From the NCBI GenBank assembly GCA_903838675.1, contig CAILZI010000126.1, positions 1-64,000 of the forward strand: 64,000 nucleotides of DNA. The letters run 5' to 3'. A program made the translations under genes and the position numbers. The DNA is from an uncultured Verrucomicrobiota bacterium. GTDB taxonomy: Bacteria; Verrucomicrobiota; Verrucomicrobiia; Verrucomicrobiales; Verrucomicrobiaceae. Positions 25,439 through 32,877 of the stretch are shown piece by piece; position 1 is the stretch's first letter; each line of letters opens with the position of its first letter. The notes below the pieces were generated by a model. That model did not search any database. It was not told where the DNA came from and was given only the letters and a program-made list of their open reading frames with translations.

Positions 25439-26689
25439 CTATTTGTTGATGCTGGAAATGGTCTGGAAGATGGTGGTCATCATGAGGTAGGCCATGAGGC
25501 CGACCATGCCTGCCATGAGGCAGACAATGAGGGGCTGGATGAGCGCGGCGAGCGTGTCGATCTTCTTGCTGAGCTCACGGTCAAAGCGCTCTGCGGCGCG
25601 TGCGAGTGCCGCGGGCATGTCGCCGGTCTGCTCACCCACGTTCACCATGTCGATTAGCAGTGGTGGGAACTGTGCACTGCGGTCAAGAGCGCGGGAGAGC
25701 GCGACGCCTTCACCCACATTGCGCATGACGCTTTCAAAGCCCTGCTGGAGGTAGGGATTGTCGATGGCCTGATGGGTGAGCTGCATGGCCTGGACCATGG
25801 TGAGCCCATTGCCAAGCAGGTTGGCCATCGTCTCCAGGAACTGGACGTAGAACCTTGCGCGGAAGATGCCGCCAAAGAGAGGAAGACGAAGTTTGAAATG
25901 CGCCCACGGAATGGCCGACTCGGGACGCGAAACCCACGCCTTGCCGAGAATGTAGGAGGCGATGCCGCCGAGAATGAGCATCCACCAGGTCGCCTTGAAG
26001 GTATCGCTGATCTTCAGGATGATCTGCGCGGCCAATGGCAGAGAGCCACCGGTCGAATCGAGCATCTCCGTGAGTTTCGGAATGAGATAAACGACAAACA
26101 GCAGGGTGACAGCAACCGCAGCGACGATGAGAAACGCCGGATAGAGCAGCGCAGAGAGAACCTTGGACTTCAACGCCTGCAAGGAGCGCATGTACTGCGC
26201 CTGCCGCTTCAAGATGGTGCTCAACGAACCGCTAGCTTCACCTGCCGAGACGAGTGCGCAGAAGAGCTTGCCAAAGCTGGGGCTCGTGGCGGCAATGGCT
26301 TTGGAGAAGGCCATGCCATCGCGCACCTTGCCACGCAGAACGGTGGCGAGTGTCTTGATGCCGGAGAGTTCACGGCGGCGCTCCATCGTGGCGAGTGCAG
26401 GCTCAAGCTGAATGCCCGCACCCACGAGGTCGGAGAGTTCTTCGATGAAGAGCACGACCTGCGGGAGCTTGAGTTTGATGGGGCCCTTGATCGTTTCGGC
26501 TGCCGCAGCACTCTGCTTCGCCTTGGTGGCAGTGCCCGTTGAAGCTTTGATCTCACCTGCGGCCTCGAGTTTGATGGGCTGAATTTTCTTTTTGCCGAGC
26601 AACGCAAACGCTTCGCTGCGATCCGACGCAGCCAGCTCCCCGGTGATGAGACCGGAAGGACCGTGAGCGCTGTAAACGAAGGTGGGCAT
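25439..26689 (-). CDS. gspF: Type II secretion inner-membrane platform protein GspF
   Basis: A 416-residue protein of the GspF/PilC family: an N-terminal region MPTFVYSAHGPSGLITGELAA, two repeats of the T2SSF domain, and three transmembrane helices. Diagnostic segments are GAGIQLEPALATMERR and RDGMAFSKAIAATSPSFGKLFCALVSAGEASGSL in the first repeat, then GNGLTMVQAMQLTH and MVNVGEQTGDMPAALARAAERFDREL in the second. It forms the platform coupling the GspE ATPase to pseudopilus growth. The gene follows gspE after a 4 bp gap. Confidence 0.95.
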   Translation of the reverse strand: MPTFVYSAHGPSGLITGELAASDRSEAFALLGKKKIQPIKLEAAGEIKASTGTATKAKQSAAAAETIKGPIKLKLPQVVLFIEELSDLVGAGIQLEPALATMERRRELSGIKTLATVLRGKVRDGMAFSKAIAATSPSFGKLFCALVSAGEASGSLSTILKRQAQYMRSLQALKSKVLSALLYPAFLIVAAVAVTLLFVVYLIPKLTEMLDSTGGSLPLAAQIILKISDTFKATWWMLILGGIASYILGKAWVSRPESAIPWAHFKLRLPLFGGIFRARFYVQFLETMANLLGNGLTMVQAMQLTHQAIDNPYLQQGFESVMRNVGEGVALSRALDRSAQFPPLLIDMVNVGEQTGDMPAALARAAERFDRELSKKIDTLAALIQPLIVCLMAGMVGLMAYLMMTTIFQTISSINK

Positions 26690-26693
26690 GAGA

Positions 26694-28463
26694 TTATGCG
26701 GCTAAACGCGTGGTCGGCATGGTGGTCGTCTGCGGGGCGTGATTGCGATCACTGGCGGCGGTGACGCTGAGAACTTCTTCAATGGTGGTTTCGCCACTGA
26801 GCACTTTTTGGAAGCCGTAGCCACGCATGGGGATGTAACCGTCCTTGATGGCCTGCTTGTGAAACTCGGCAGGATGCGCACGGCTGTTGATGAGATGCTG
26901 CAGCGCATGGGTGACGAGACAGACCTCATAAATGGACAGACGCCCCTGAAAGCCGCTGCCACGGCAGGCCTCACAACCCACAGCACGCATGATATTGCCT
27001 GAGAGTTTGGAAGGAAAACCGATCGACTTGAGATAGCTCTCCTCCACCTGGGTGGGAGTCTTGCACACGGGGCAGAGTTTGCGCACGAGACGCTGGGCAA
27101 AGAAGGCACGCACGGCGCTGGAAACGAGGAAGGGCTCAACGCCCATATCGATGAGACGCGTGATGCCGCCGATGGCGTCATTTGTATGAAGGGTGCTGAA
27201 GACCAAGTGACCGGTGAGAGCTGCACGCACGGCGATCTCGGTCGTTTCTAGATCGCGCATTTCACCAATCATGACCACGTTCGGGTCACCGCGCAGAATA
27301 CTGCGAAGTCCTGCACCGAAGGTGAGGCCGATCTCGGGTTTTACCGCGATCTGGACGATGCCGGGCATTTTGTATTCCACTGGATCTTCGATGGTGACGA
27401 TGCGGCGATGCGTCTGATTGAGATCGGTGAGGAAGGCGTAGAGCGTGGTGGATTTACCACTGCCGGTAGGACCGGTGATGAGGATGATGCCGTTGGGCAG
27501 TTTCAGCAGTTCATCAACGACCGGACGAATGTTGTCGGTGAGGCCGAGACGGTTCACCGTGACCTGCTGCTGGGCCAGAAGGCGGAGGCTGATGCTTTCG
27601 CCTTCGACCGAGGGAATGGTGGCCACGCGAACATCGATGGCGAGGCCGTCGAGTTCTAGATTGATGCGGCCATCTTGTGGGAGGCGCTTCTCGGCGATGT
27701 CGAGGCGCGCCATGATCTTGAGGCGGGCGATCACCGAGGCCTGCAATGACTTGATGTTTTCAGGCACGGGCAGTTCTTCGAGGCGGCCATCAATACGGTA
27801 GCGAATGCGCAGACGATCCTGCTGCGGCTCGACGTGAATATCCGTGGCACGTTGTTCGAGACCACGGCGGATGATTTGATTCACGAAGCGTACCACCGAT
27901 GCCTCTTCGTCCTCGGGTTCATCGAGCACGGTCACTTCATCACGCAAATCTTCCGCTCCCCAGTCGGCACGACCACGCAGGATCTTTTCGAACGTATCCG
28001 CGCCGAGGCCGTAGAGTTTTTGCAGACCTTCGACAATGCGGGTGCGCTGCCCCACATGCCAGACCACGGGCATCGACAAACTCGCAGCCACACGCTGATG
28101 TGCCACGAGGCTGAGCGGATCAAACGTGGCGATGTGCAGCGTGCGCTCTGTCTCGGAGCCGTCATCGTTTTTTGTTTCTTCAGTGAACACGGGCAGCAAG
28201 CGATGACGCAGGGCAATCTCCGCTGGCAGCATGCGGCGCATCCCCTGCTCCGTTGGCTGGTCTTCATCCTTTGGCTCCCACCATGGCAGGCTGAGAGTCT
28301 TGGCCAGGGCCGTCAGGAAATCGCGCTCGCGGACGCCTTCGCAATCCAGTACGGCATCCACAAAGGAGGTTTGATTGAAGCACGCCTCTTCCACCGCCTG
28401 CCGCACAGCAGGAAGATCGGCACAACCCGAGTCTTTGAGGATCTGATCGATGAGTGGAAGCAT
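26694..28463 (-). CDS. gspE: Type II secretion ATPase GspE
   Basis: A 589-residue secretion ATPase. The N-terminal T2SSE_N domain (about 1-150) is followed by an Arg/acidic hinge. The ATPase core has ATDIHVEPQQDRLRIRYRIDG, Walker A GPTGSGKSTTLYAF, the Asp box, Walker B GEMRDLETTEIAVRAALTGHLVFSTLHTNDA, and a Cys-rich zinc motif (LCPVCKT ... CEACRGSGFQGR). It powers pseudopilus assembly from the cytoplasm. It is the first gene of a tight operon running to the GspC-like gene. A putative promoter lies about 40-65 bp upstream. Confidence 0.96.
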   Translation of the reverse strand: MLPLIDQILKDSGCADLPAVRQAVEEACFNQTSFVDAVLDCEGVRERDFLTALAKTLSLPWWEPKDEDQPTEQGMRRMLPAEIALRHRLLPVFTEETKNDDGSETERTLHIATFDPLSLVAHQRVAASLSMPVVWHVGQRTRIVEGLQKLYGLGADTFEKILRGRADWGAEDLRDEVTVLDEPEDEEASVVRFVNQIIRRGLEQRATDIHVEPQQDRLRIRYRIDGRLEELPVPENIKSLQASVIARLKIMARLDIAEKRLPQDGRINLELDGLAIDVRVATIPSVEGESISLRLLAQQQVTVNRLGLTDNIRPVVDELLKLPNGIILITGPTGSGKSTTLYAFLTDLNQTHRRIVTIEDPVEYKMPGIVQIAVKPEIGLTFGAGLRSILRGDPNVVMIGEMRDLETTEIAVRAALTGHLVFSTLHTNDAIGGITRLIDMGVEPFLVSSAVRAFFAQRLVRKLCPVCKTPTQVEESYLKSIGFPSKLSGNIMRAVGCEACRGSGFQGRLSIYEVCLVTHALQHLINSRAHPAEFHKQAIKDGYIPMRGYGFQKVLSGETTIEEVLSVTAASDRNHAPQTTTMPTTRLAA

Positions 28464-28501
28464 GATAACTGACTGTCTAAATACGACCTTATAATACCGT
28501 A

Positions 28502-28529
28502 TAATTATGGTTTTTCATAGAAATGGCAA
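28502..28529 (-). promoter_or_regulatory. Candidate sigma70-type promoter of the gsp operon
   Basis: On the minus strand TTGCCA (28529-28524) is followed after 16 bases by TAATTA (28507-28502) in an AT-rich stretch, about 40 bp before the gspE ATG. The spacing fits a housekeeping promoter. The -10 match is only moderate. Confidence 0.35.
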
Positions 28530-28554
28530 GTTTTTAATACATCTAAACCATTCA

Positions 28555-28577
28555 GAGAGCCGAAAAGTTCGGGTCTC
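28555..28577 (-). terminator. Hairpin between the TlpA-like gene and gspE
   Basis: GAGA-CCGAA...TTCGG-TCTC form a stem of 4 and 5 bp separated by a G/G mismatch, about 50 bp after the TlpA-like stop. No U-run follows, so it is at best a weak terminator for the upstream minus-strand gene. Confidence 0.35.
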
Positions 28578-28627
28578 AGTCATTCGGCATGAGCTTCCCA
28601 TGCTTGCTTTTCCACTGCTTTCGCCGC

Positions 28628-29680
28628 CTATTTTGCAGCGGTAATCTGCGCCACCATCGCGTCCAAAGACCCGTTCTTGATCGCGATCAGCCCCTTGGGG
28701 TTGATGAGATAAAGCGTGGGGAAGTTGCGCAGGTTGTAGAGCGAGGTGTTGGGGCCGCTGCTGGTGTTGTCGAGCACGTTGCGGAAGCTGACCTGGTAAT
28801 CTGCGAGCGCTTTTTTGGCCTCGGTCTCGATGTCGGTGTTCACGCCGATCACGACGGCGTTTTTGTCTTTGAGTTGAGCTGCGGCCTGGTTCATCAGCGG
28901 CAGAGTGCCGTGGCAGGCATGGCACCAGCCGCCCCAGAAGATGACGATGACGTATTTGCCGCGGTAGTCGCTGAGCTTGAAATTCACACCGTCAGCATCC
29001 TTGCCCTCGATCTCCGGAGCTTCGCAGCCGACCTGCAAATTGAGCATCTCAAACAGCATTTTGGCGACAATATCTGACAGCTTGAAGCCCTGGATAGTGA
29101 CGTCGGAGTAATCACTGTAGAGTTGCTGAAAGCACTCGAGCGCCTTGAGCTTCGAAGCAGCGGCGGAGGCGCGGTCGGCGGAGGCGTCGAAGTTTTTGAA
29201 ATGGATGGCACCCAAGGCATACAGGGCTGCGGCTTTCTCATCGCGGTTCTTGTTCTTCGCGATGACGGCGTTCAAGACTGGCTCGGCGGGAAGGCCGTGG
29301 TATTCGAGCTGCTTCACTGCTTCAGCGATGCCTGAGCGATCCGCAAAGGTGGTGCCGAGCATTTTCAGCGCCTCCTGGCCTTCAGGGAAACTAGAAGCGC
29401 CCATGACCAGCCAGTTGACTCCCTTCACCACATCCGGCTGGTCCAGGTTTGCCTGCACCAGTTTCATCATTTTGGTGGCATAGGGGCCGGCGCTAGGGAT
29501 GCTGGCGCGAAACTTGTTTTTCTCCTCTTCGGTGGCCGCCGCAATGAGCTTTTGTGTATTGGCACGAACTGAGTTTTCGTATTCATCAATGATCGCACGG
29601 ATCTCCGTGGCCAGTGGGGAGGCAGGAGTCTGGGCCAGGATGGAGGCGATAGACAGCAGCAGCAGGACGATGGTTCTCAT
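28628..29680 (-). CDS. Secreted TlpA/ResA-like thioredoxin-domain protein
   Basis: A 350-residue protein with a signal peptide (MRTIVLLLLSIASILAQ). A helical N-terminal region of about 200 residues is followed by a C-terminal AhpC/TSA-type thioredoxin fold. The redox motif is WCHACH (Cys253, Cys256), preceded by the family landmark DYRGKYVIVIFWGGW and followed by the cis-Pro segment NFPTLYLI. Similar proteins reduce disulfides in the periplasm or act as thiol peroxidases. The N-terminal helical region is common in Verrucomicrobia/Planctomycetes homologues, and its role is unknown. The ATG at 29680 gives a good signal peptide. Confidence 0.9.
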   Translation of the reverse strand: MRTIVLLLLSIASILAQTPASPLATEIRAIIDEYENSVRANTQKLIAAATEEEKNKFRASIPSAGPYATKMMKLVQANLDQPDVVKGVNWLVMGASSFPEGQEALKMLGTTFADRSGIAEAVKQLEYHGLPAEPVLNAVIAKNKNRDEKAAALYALGAIHFKNFDASADRASAAASKLKALECFQQLYSDYSDVTIQGFKLSDIVAKMLFEMLNLQVGCEAPEIEGKDADGVNFKLSDYRGKYVIVIFWGGWCHACHGTLPLMNQAAAQLKDKNAVVIGVNTDIETEAKKALADYQVSFRNVLDNTSSGPNTSLYNLRNFPTLYLINPKGLIAIKNGSLDAMVAQITAAK

Positions 29681-29686
29681 GGTGAA

Positions 29687-30835
29687 TCAGCAAAAAGTAT
29701 GACGTGAACGAAACAACAGCAACGGCAGGCCAGCGACTAGGCAAAGCAGAAGGCTGCCCGGCTCTGGAACGACCATGAACGACTCATAGACATTGTCATA
29801 CACGAGGACTGGCACACCGTAGTTATCCGTGTGCTCAGTGAGCGTGAAGGTCTTGTCTGCCAGACCGGTGCCGGGGGCGTCTACGCGATAGACGGTGCCA
29901 TCTGTGAGTCCGGTGAGCGTGATGTTAAAACCGCCGGCGCTGTTGCTGAATCCGCTGGCCACCAGGATGCCGGTGACGCTGTTATAAACATCGATTTCCT
30001 TGCCTGCCAGTCCTTCCCCAGGCGTGTAGAAGGCGTCCGCCAAGATGGTGTCCTGAAACACTGATCCCGTCAGAATGGCATCTGAAATGTAATTGGTGCC
30101 GTCATACCGAAACTGAGAGGCCAGGTGCTCGGTGACGACGTAGGGGCCGGTGGCTGTAACGTTCGTCCCTGGAATCGAGATGTTTTGGAAACCGATGCCG
30201 ATTTCCTTCATCCCAGAATTCAGCAGCAGATCGCGATGTCCGGCCGGGCTCTGAATGCCGTTGCCGTAACCGGCTGCCGCTCCATTGCCATCCCCCCAGT
30301 CGATCACAAATGCGGCATGGGCATGCAGGGGTGACTGCGCCGAGGCAAAGAGGTTTTCTCCGACCTGCAGCCAGTTGGCACTGTAACCGCCGTTCACAAT
30401 GCGCTGGTCGAGGGAGTATGCGTCAAGCGTATGCGACTGCTGATCGGCATTGACCATCAGGTTGGAATAGCTGGTGGCCGAGACATTCAAAGCGCTGTTC
30501 CATGCCAGCGGTGGTGCCGCTGTGAGGCTGGAAAATTGAGTGGCCAAGTCTGAAGCGCTGGTGCCAAAATAGTTCAGCGCGTAGGCGATGCTGGCATCAT
30601 TTGACTTGGTGCCTGCCCACACCCCGGGTGAGGAAAAATTGACCAGATTGGACAATTCTCCCTGTGGATCGCTGCGGAAGCGGTTGACCAGTTCCAGCAT
30701 GTATTGCTGCTCTACAGTCGGATCATCGCCAACTGCCAAGCCAGGCAGCAGAAATGCCGCACAAAGCAGGCCTGCGCACCAGCCTTTCCAGGGGCGGGGC
30801 GGAGTTGTGCGCAAAACTGACGCGGAATGGTTCAC
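29687..30835 (-). CDS. CAP (SCP/PR-1) domain protein with PEP-CTERM sorting signal
   Basis: The N-terminal domain is a CAP/SCP fold (LELVNRFRSDPQGEL ... PLAWNSALNVSATSYSNLM ... ENLFASAQSPLHAHAAFVIDWGD ... GHRDLLLNSGMKEIGIG). Ig-like beta repeats follow, and the protein ends in PEP-CTERM (VPEPGSLLLCLVAGLPLLLFRSR), meaning exosortase-dependent sorting to the surface. I prefer the GTG at 30835 (VNHSASVL..., 382 residues): a TATAAT box at 30854-30859 lies just upstream on this strand. The ORF-track ATG at 30916 would overlap an operator of the divergent unit. The signal peptide WCAGLLCAAFLLPGLA is kept with either start. Confidence 0.82.
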   Translation of the reverse strand: MNHSASVLRTTPPRPWKGWCAGLLCAAFLLPGLAVGDDPTVEQQYMLELVNRFRSDPQGELSNLVNFSSPGVWAGTKSNDASIAYALNYFGTSASDLATQFSSLTAAPPLAWNSALNVSATSYSNLMVNADQQSHTLDAYSLDQRIVNGGYSANWLQVGENLFASAQSPLHAHAAFVIDWGDGNGAAAGYGNGIQSPAGHRDLLLNSGMKEIGIGFQNISIPGTNVTATGPYVVTEHLASQFRYDGTNYISDAILTGSVFQDTILADAFYTPGEGLAGKEIDVYNSVTGILVASGFSNSAGGFNITLTGLTDGTVYRVDAPGTGLADKTFTLTEHTDNYGVPVLVYDNVYESFMVVPEPGSLLLCLVAGLPLLLFRSRHTFC

Positions 30836-30853
30836 TTCTCTTAACTTATGGTA

Positions 30854-30859
30854 ATTATA
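30854..30859 (-). promoter_or_regulatory. Candidate -10 box of the CAP/PEP-CTERM gene
   Basis: TATAAT on the minus strand within TATATAATT, about 19 bp before the GTG at 30835. No clear -35 hexamer was found. Its position helps decide the start codon. Confidence 0.3.
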
Positions 30860-30902
30860 TAGAACTGCCAAGCCAGTTTCTTTCAGGGTAACCAGAATCA
30901 TC

Positions 30903-30919
30903 ACTTTGTGTGGCAAAGT
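30903..30919. promoter_or_regulatory. ACTTTG-N5-CAAAGT operator, copy 1
   Basis: ACTTTGTGTGGCAAAGT is a perfect 6 bp dyad with a 5 bp spacer, in the divergent region between the CAP gene and the winged-helix unit. Its start is 34 bp from the start of copy 2. Confidence 0.65.
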
Positions 30920-30936
30920 TTTACTTGCGCCATTTT

Positions 30937-30953
30937 ACTTTGTCGCGCAAAGT
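30937..30953. promoter_or_regulatory. ACTTTG-N5-CAAAGT operator, copy 2
   Basis: ACTTTGTCGCGCAAAGT ends 7 bp before the ATG at 30961, so occupancy would cover the translation start region of the membrane-protein gene. Identical arms to copy 1. Confidence 0.65.
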
Positions 30954-30960
30954 GATTCGC

Positions 30961-31614
30961 ATGAGCACGACAGAAGCCGCCCTGGAGAATCTCCGCATCA
31001 TCCGTTCCTTGATGGAAAAGGCGCACATCTACCGCGCGGTCTCAGCTCCTGCGGCACTTACTGGCGGTGTTTTGGCACTCGTCGCTTCTGGTTGGCCGGT
31101 GTGGCATGCCCTGACACAACAAGGAGACGCGGTGATGTGTGACATGTGCTTCCTGGAGACATGGTTGATCATTCTCGGCATCGCGTCGGCATTGAATGTC
31201 TTCCTGCTCGCCAAAGAAGCCAAACGCCGCAGCCAGCCCTTCGTTTCCGCCGGCATGCGCATGGCTTTGCGGGCCTTCGTTCCGCCGTTGCTTGTCGGCG
31301 GTAGTCTGGGCATTGGTCTGATTGTGTTCCTGCACAATCTCACCCTTGCCGCGCTTATCTGGGCGCTGTGCTACGGTCTCGCCCTTCTCAGCACCGCCAG
31401 CTTTTCGCCACGTTCGCTGGTCCGCCTTGGCTGGGCTTTCGTGATCACAGGTCTGCTGACATTCTTCGTCTGGGCCGCATGCAGCGACGTGCGCCTGCTC
31501 TCAAGCGATCTCGGACCGGCGTCTCTCGTCATGGGCCTTACCTTCGGGCTTTTGCATGTTGTTTATGCCCTCGCCGTGTTCCTCAGCGCCAAACCCACGG
31601 AGGTGCAGCCGTAA
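30961..31614 (+). CDS. Multi-pass membrane protein of unknown function, partner of a winged-helix regulator
   Basis: The start is the ATG at 30961 (MSTTEAALENLRII...), 217 residues. The ORF-track start at 30910 would begin inside operator copy 1. I count about six hydrophobic helices (near residues 26-46, 64-83, 101-123, 124-143, 150-172 and 183-205). The motif VMCDMCFLE before helix 2 holds two Cys residues that could bind metal or form a disulfide. No family is recognised. Its stop TAA overlaps the regulator's ATG (TAATG), so the two are co-translated. The coupling suggests that it is the controlled partner, or signal source, of that regulator. Confidence 0.8.
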   Translation: MSTTEAALENLRIIRSLMEKAHIYRAVSAPAALTGGVLALVASGWPVWHALTQQGDAVMCDMCFLETWLIILGIASALNVFLLAKEAKRRSQPFVSAGMRMALRAFVPPLLVGGSLGIGLIVFLHNLTLAALIWALCYGLALLSTASFSPRSLVRLGWAFVITGLLTFFVWAACSDVRLLSSDLGPASLVMGLTFGLLHVVYALAVFLSAKPTEVQP

Positions 31615-31916
31615 TGATCGACTTCGATCAGATCGACAAGATCATTCATGAAAAGGGCCGTCTTTCCATCATGACGCTGCTCTCCACACGCGGTGAATGG
31701 GCCTTTCAGGATCTCAAAGCAGAACTCAGCATGAGCGACGGCAATCTTATCTCCCATCTCCGCACTCTTGGCACTGCCGGGTACATCAAGGAAAACCGCG
31801 ACGAGTCCGGCCCCCGCCCACGCACCAGCTACGAGCTCACCCCCGCCGGGCGCAAGGCCTTCAAAGACTACGTCGAGGTGCTCGGGGAGATCGTCAAAGC
31901 TGCGCAGCAGACCTGA
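31614..31916 (+). CDS. Winged-helix DNA-binding transcriptional regulator (MarR/ArsR-like, HTH_34 type)
   Basis: A compact 100-residue regulator starting at the ATG at 31614, inside the longer shadow-extended ORF. The fold is a single winged helix: RLSIMTLLSTRGEWAFQDLKAELSMSDGNLISHLRTLGTAGYI, a wing with RPRTSYELTPAGR, and a C-terminal helix for dimerisation. It has no Cys, so it is not a direct Fe-S or thiol sensor. It is the natural candidate to bind the three ACTTTG-N5-CAAAGT dyads around its operon, giving autoregulation. That link is inferred from proximity. Confidence 0.9.
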   Translation: MIDFDQIDKIIHEKGRLSIMTLLSTRGEWAFQDLKAELSMSDGNLISHLRTLGTAGYIKENRDESGPRPRTSYELTPAGRKAFKDYVEVLGEIVKAAQQT

Positions 31917-31937
31917 GATTGTGTTTTTCGCCCAATC

Positions 31938-31954
31938 ACTTTGCCACACAAAGC
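31938..31954. promoter_or_regulatory. ACTTTG-N5-CAAAGC operator, copy 3
   Basis: ACTTTGCCACACAAAGC differs at one arm base from copies 1 and 2. It lies in the 48 bp gap between the regulator and the IspH homologue, 10 bp before the latter's ATG. It implies separate regulator control of the second half of the unit. Confidence 0.6.
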
Positions 31955-31964
31955 TAACACCACC

Positions 31965-32861
31965 ATGAACATCATCCTTGCTCAATATCACGGCATGTGT
32001 TTTGGCGTCCGCGACGCCCTACGCACCACCCACACGGCCGCTCAGCGCGGCCCGCTCACCATTCTAGGCCAGCTCGTACACAATCCATTGGTTGATCGCC
32101 ATCTCGTGACTCTTGGTGCGCAGCGCGGCGATCTCGATGATTTAAACAGTGCCAGCACCCAGCAGGTCGCCATCACGGCCCATGGCGCCTCAGATCGGCA
32201 TCGTCAGGCCTGGCATAGCGCCGGCCACACCGTCATCGACACCACCTGCCCGCTTGTCAGAAAGGCACATCAGGCCCTCGCCATGCTGGTGAACGAAGGC
32301 TACCAGCCCGTCGTCATCGGACAGAGTCAGCACGTTGAGGTGCGCGGCCTCATCGGCGATTTTCCCGCCGCGGTTGTTGTTCTTGAAGAGTCAGATCTCG
32401 AGCGCGTGCCCACACATCCGCGGCTCGGTATCGTCTCACAAACCACGCAGCCGGTGGAGATCGCCCTACGTCTGGTGGATGCGATCAAGAGGAGGCATCA
32501 CAACTCTGAAGTGCGTTTCATTGACACGGTTTGTCATCCCACCAAGCAGCGCCAGACGGCACTCGATGATCTGCTGCGCGATTGCGACCACATCGTCGTC
32601 ATCGGCGGGCGCAACAGCAACAACACGCGCCAGCTTGTGCAAAAAGCTGCCGCTCATGGCATGCCAACGCTCCAGATCGAAGGGCCTGAGGAACTGGACC
32701 CCGCCTGGTTTTGCGAGGCTCGCAATGTGGGTGTCACCGCCGGCACCTCCACGCTGGATGAAACGGTGGATGGCGTGATGCAACGCCTCCGACAAATCGC
32801 AGCCGAGCTGCGCACCACCCCTGTTCACGAATTCCTCCGCTCCATGCTCCACGCCGCCTAA
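31965..32861 (+). CDS. ispH: 4-hydroxy-3-methylbut-2-enyl diphosphate reductase (IspH/LytB) homologue
   Basis: The start is the ATG at 31965, 298 residues. The ORF-track start at 31941 lies inside operator copy 3. The three Fe-S cluster cysteines are present: Cys12 (GMCFGV), Cys95 (DTTCPLV) and Cys190 (DTVCHPT). Substrate residues are also kept: LVHN, TAHG, QHVEV (His123, Glu125), SQTT, RNSNN and the TAGTS end. IspH makes IPP and DMAPP in the last step of the MEP pathway using a [4Fe-4S] cluster. The local regulator and diiron neighbour are not the usual ispH context, so this may be a conditionally expressed copy. Whether another ispH exists in the genome cannot be seen. Confidence 0.9.
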   Translation: MNIILAQYHGMCFGVRDALRTTHTAAQRGPLTILGQLVHNPLVDRHLVTLGAQRGDLDDLNSASTQQVAITAHGASDRHRQAWHSAGHTVIDTTCPLVRKAHQALAMLVNEGYQPVVIGQSQHVEVRGLIGDFPAAVVVLEESDLERVPTHPRLGIVSQTTQPVEIALRLVDAIKRRHHNSEVRFIDTVCHPTKQRQTALDDLLRDCDHIVVIGGRNSNNTRQLVQKAAAHGMPTLQIEGPEELDPAWFCEARNVGVTAGTSTLDETVDGVMQRLRQIAAELRTTPVHEFLRSMLHAA

Positions 32862-32877
32862 ACCACAAACTAATACC

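Noticed and set aside
30910-30960. Upstream start at 30910 for the membrane protein
   Set aside because: It would place the N-terminus across both operator copies. The ATG at 30961 gives a natural start directly after copy 2.
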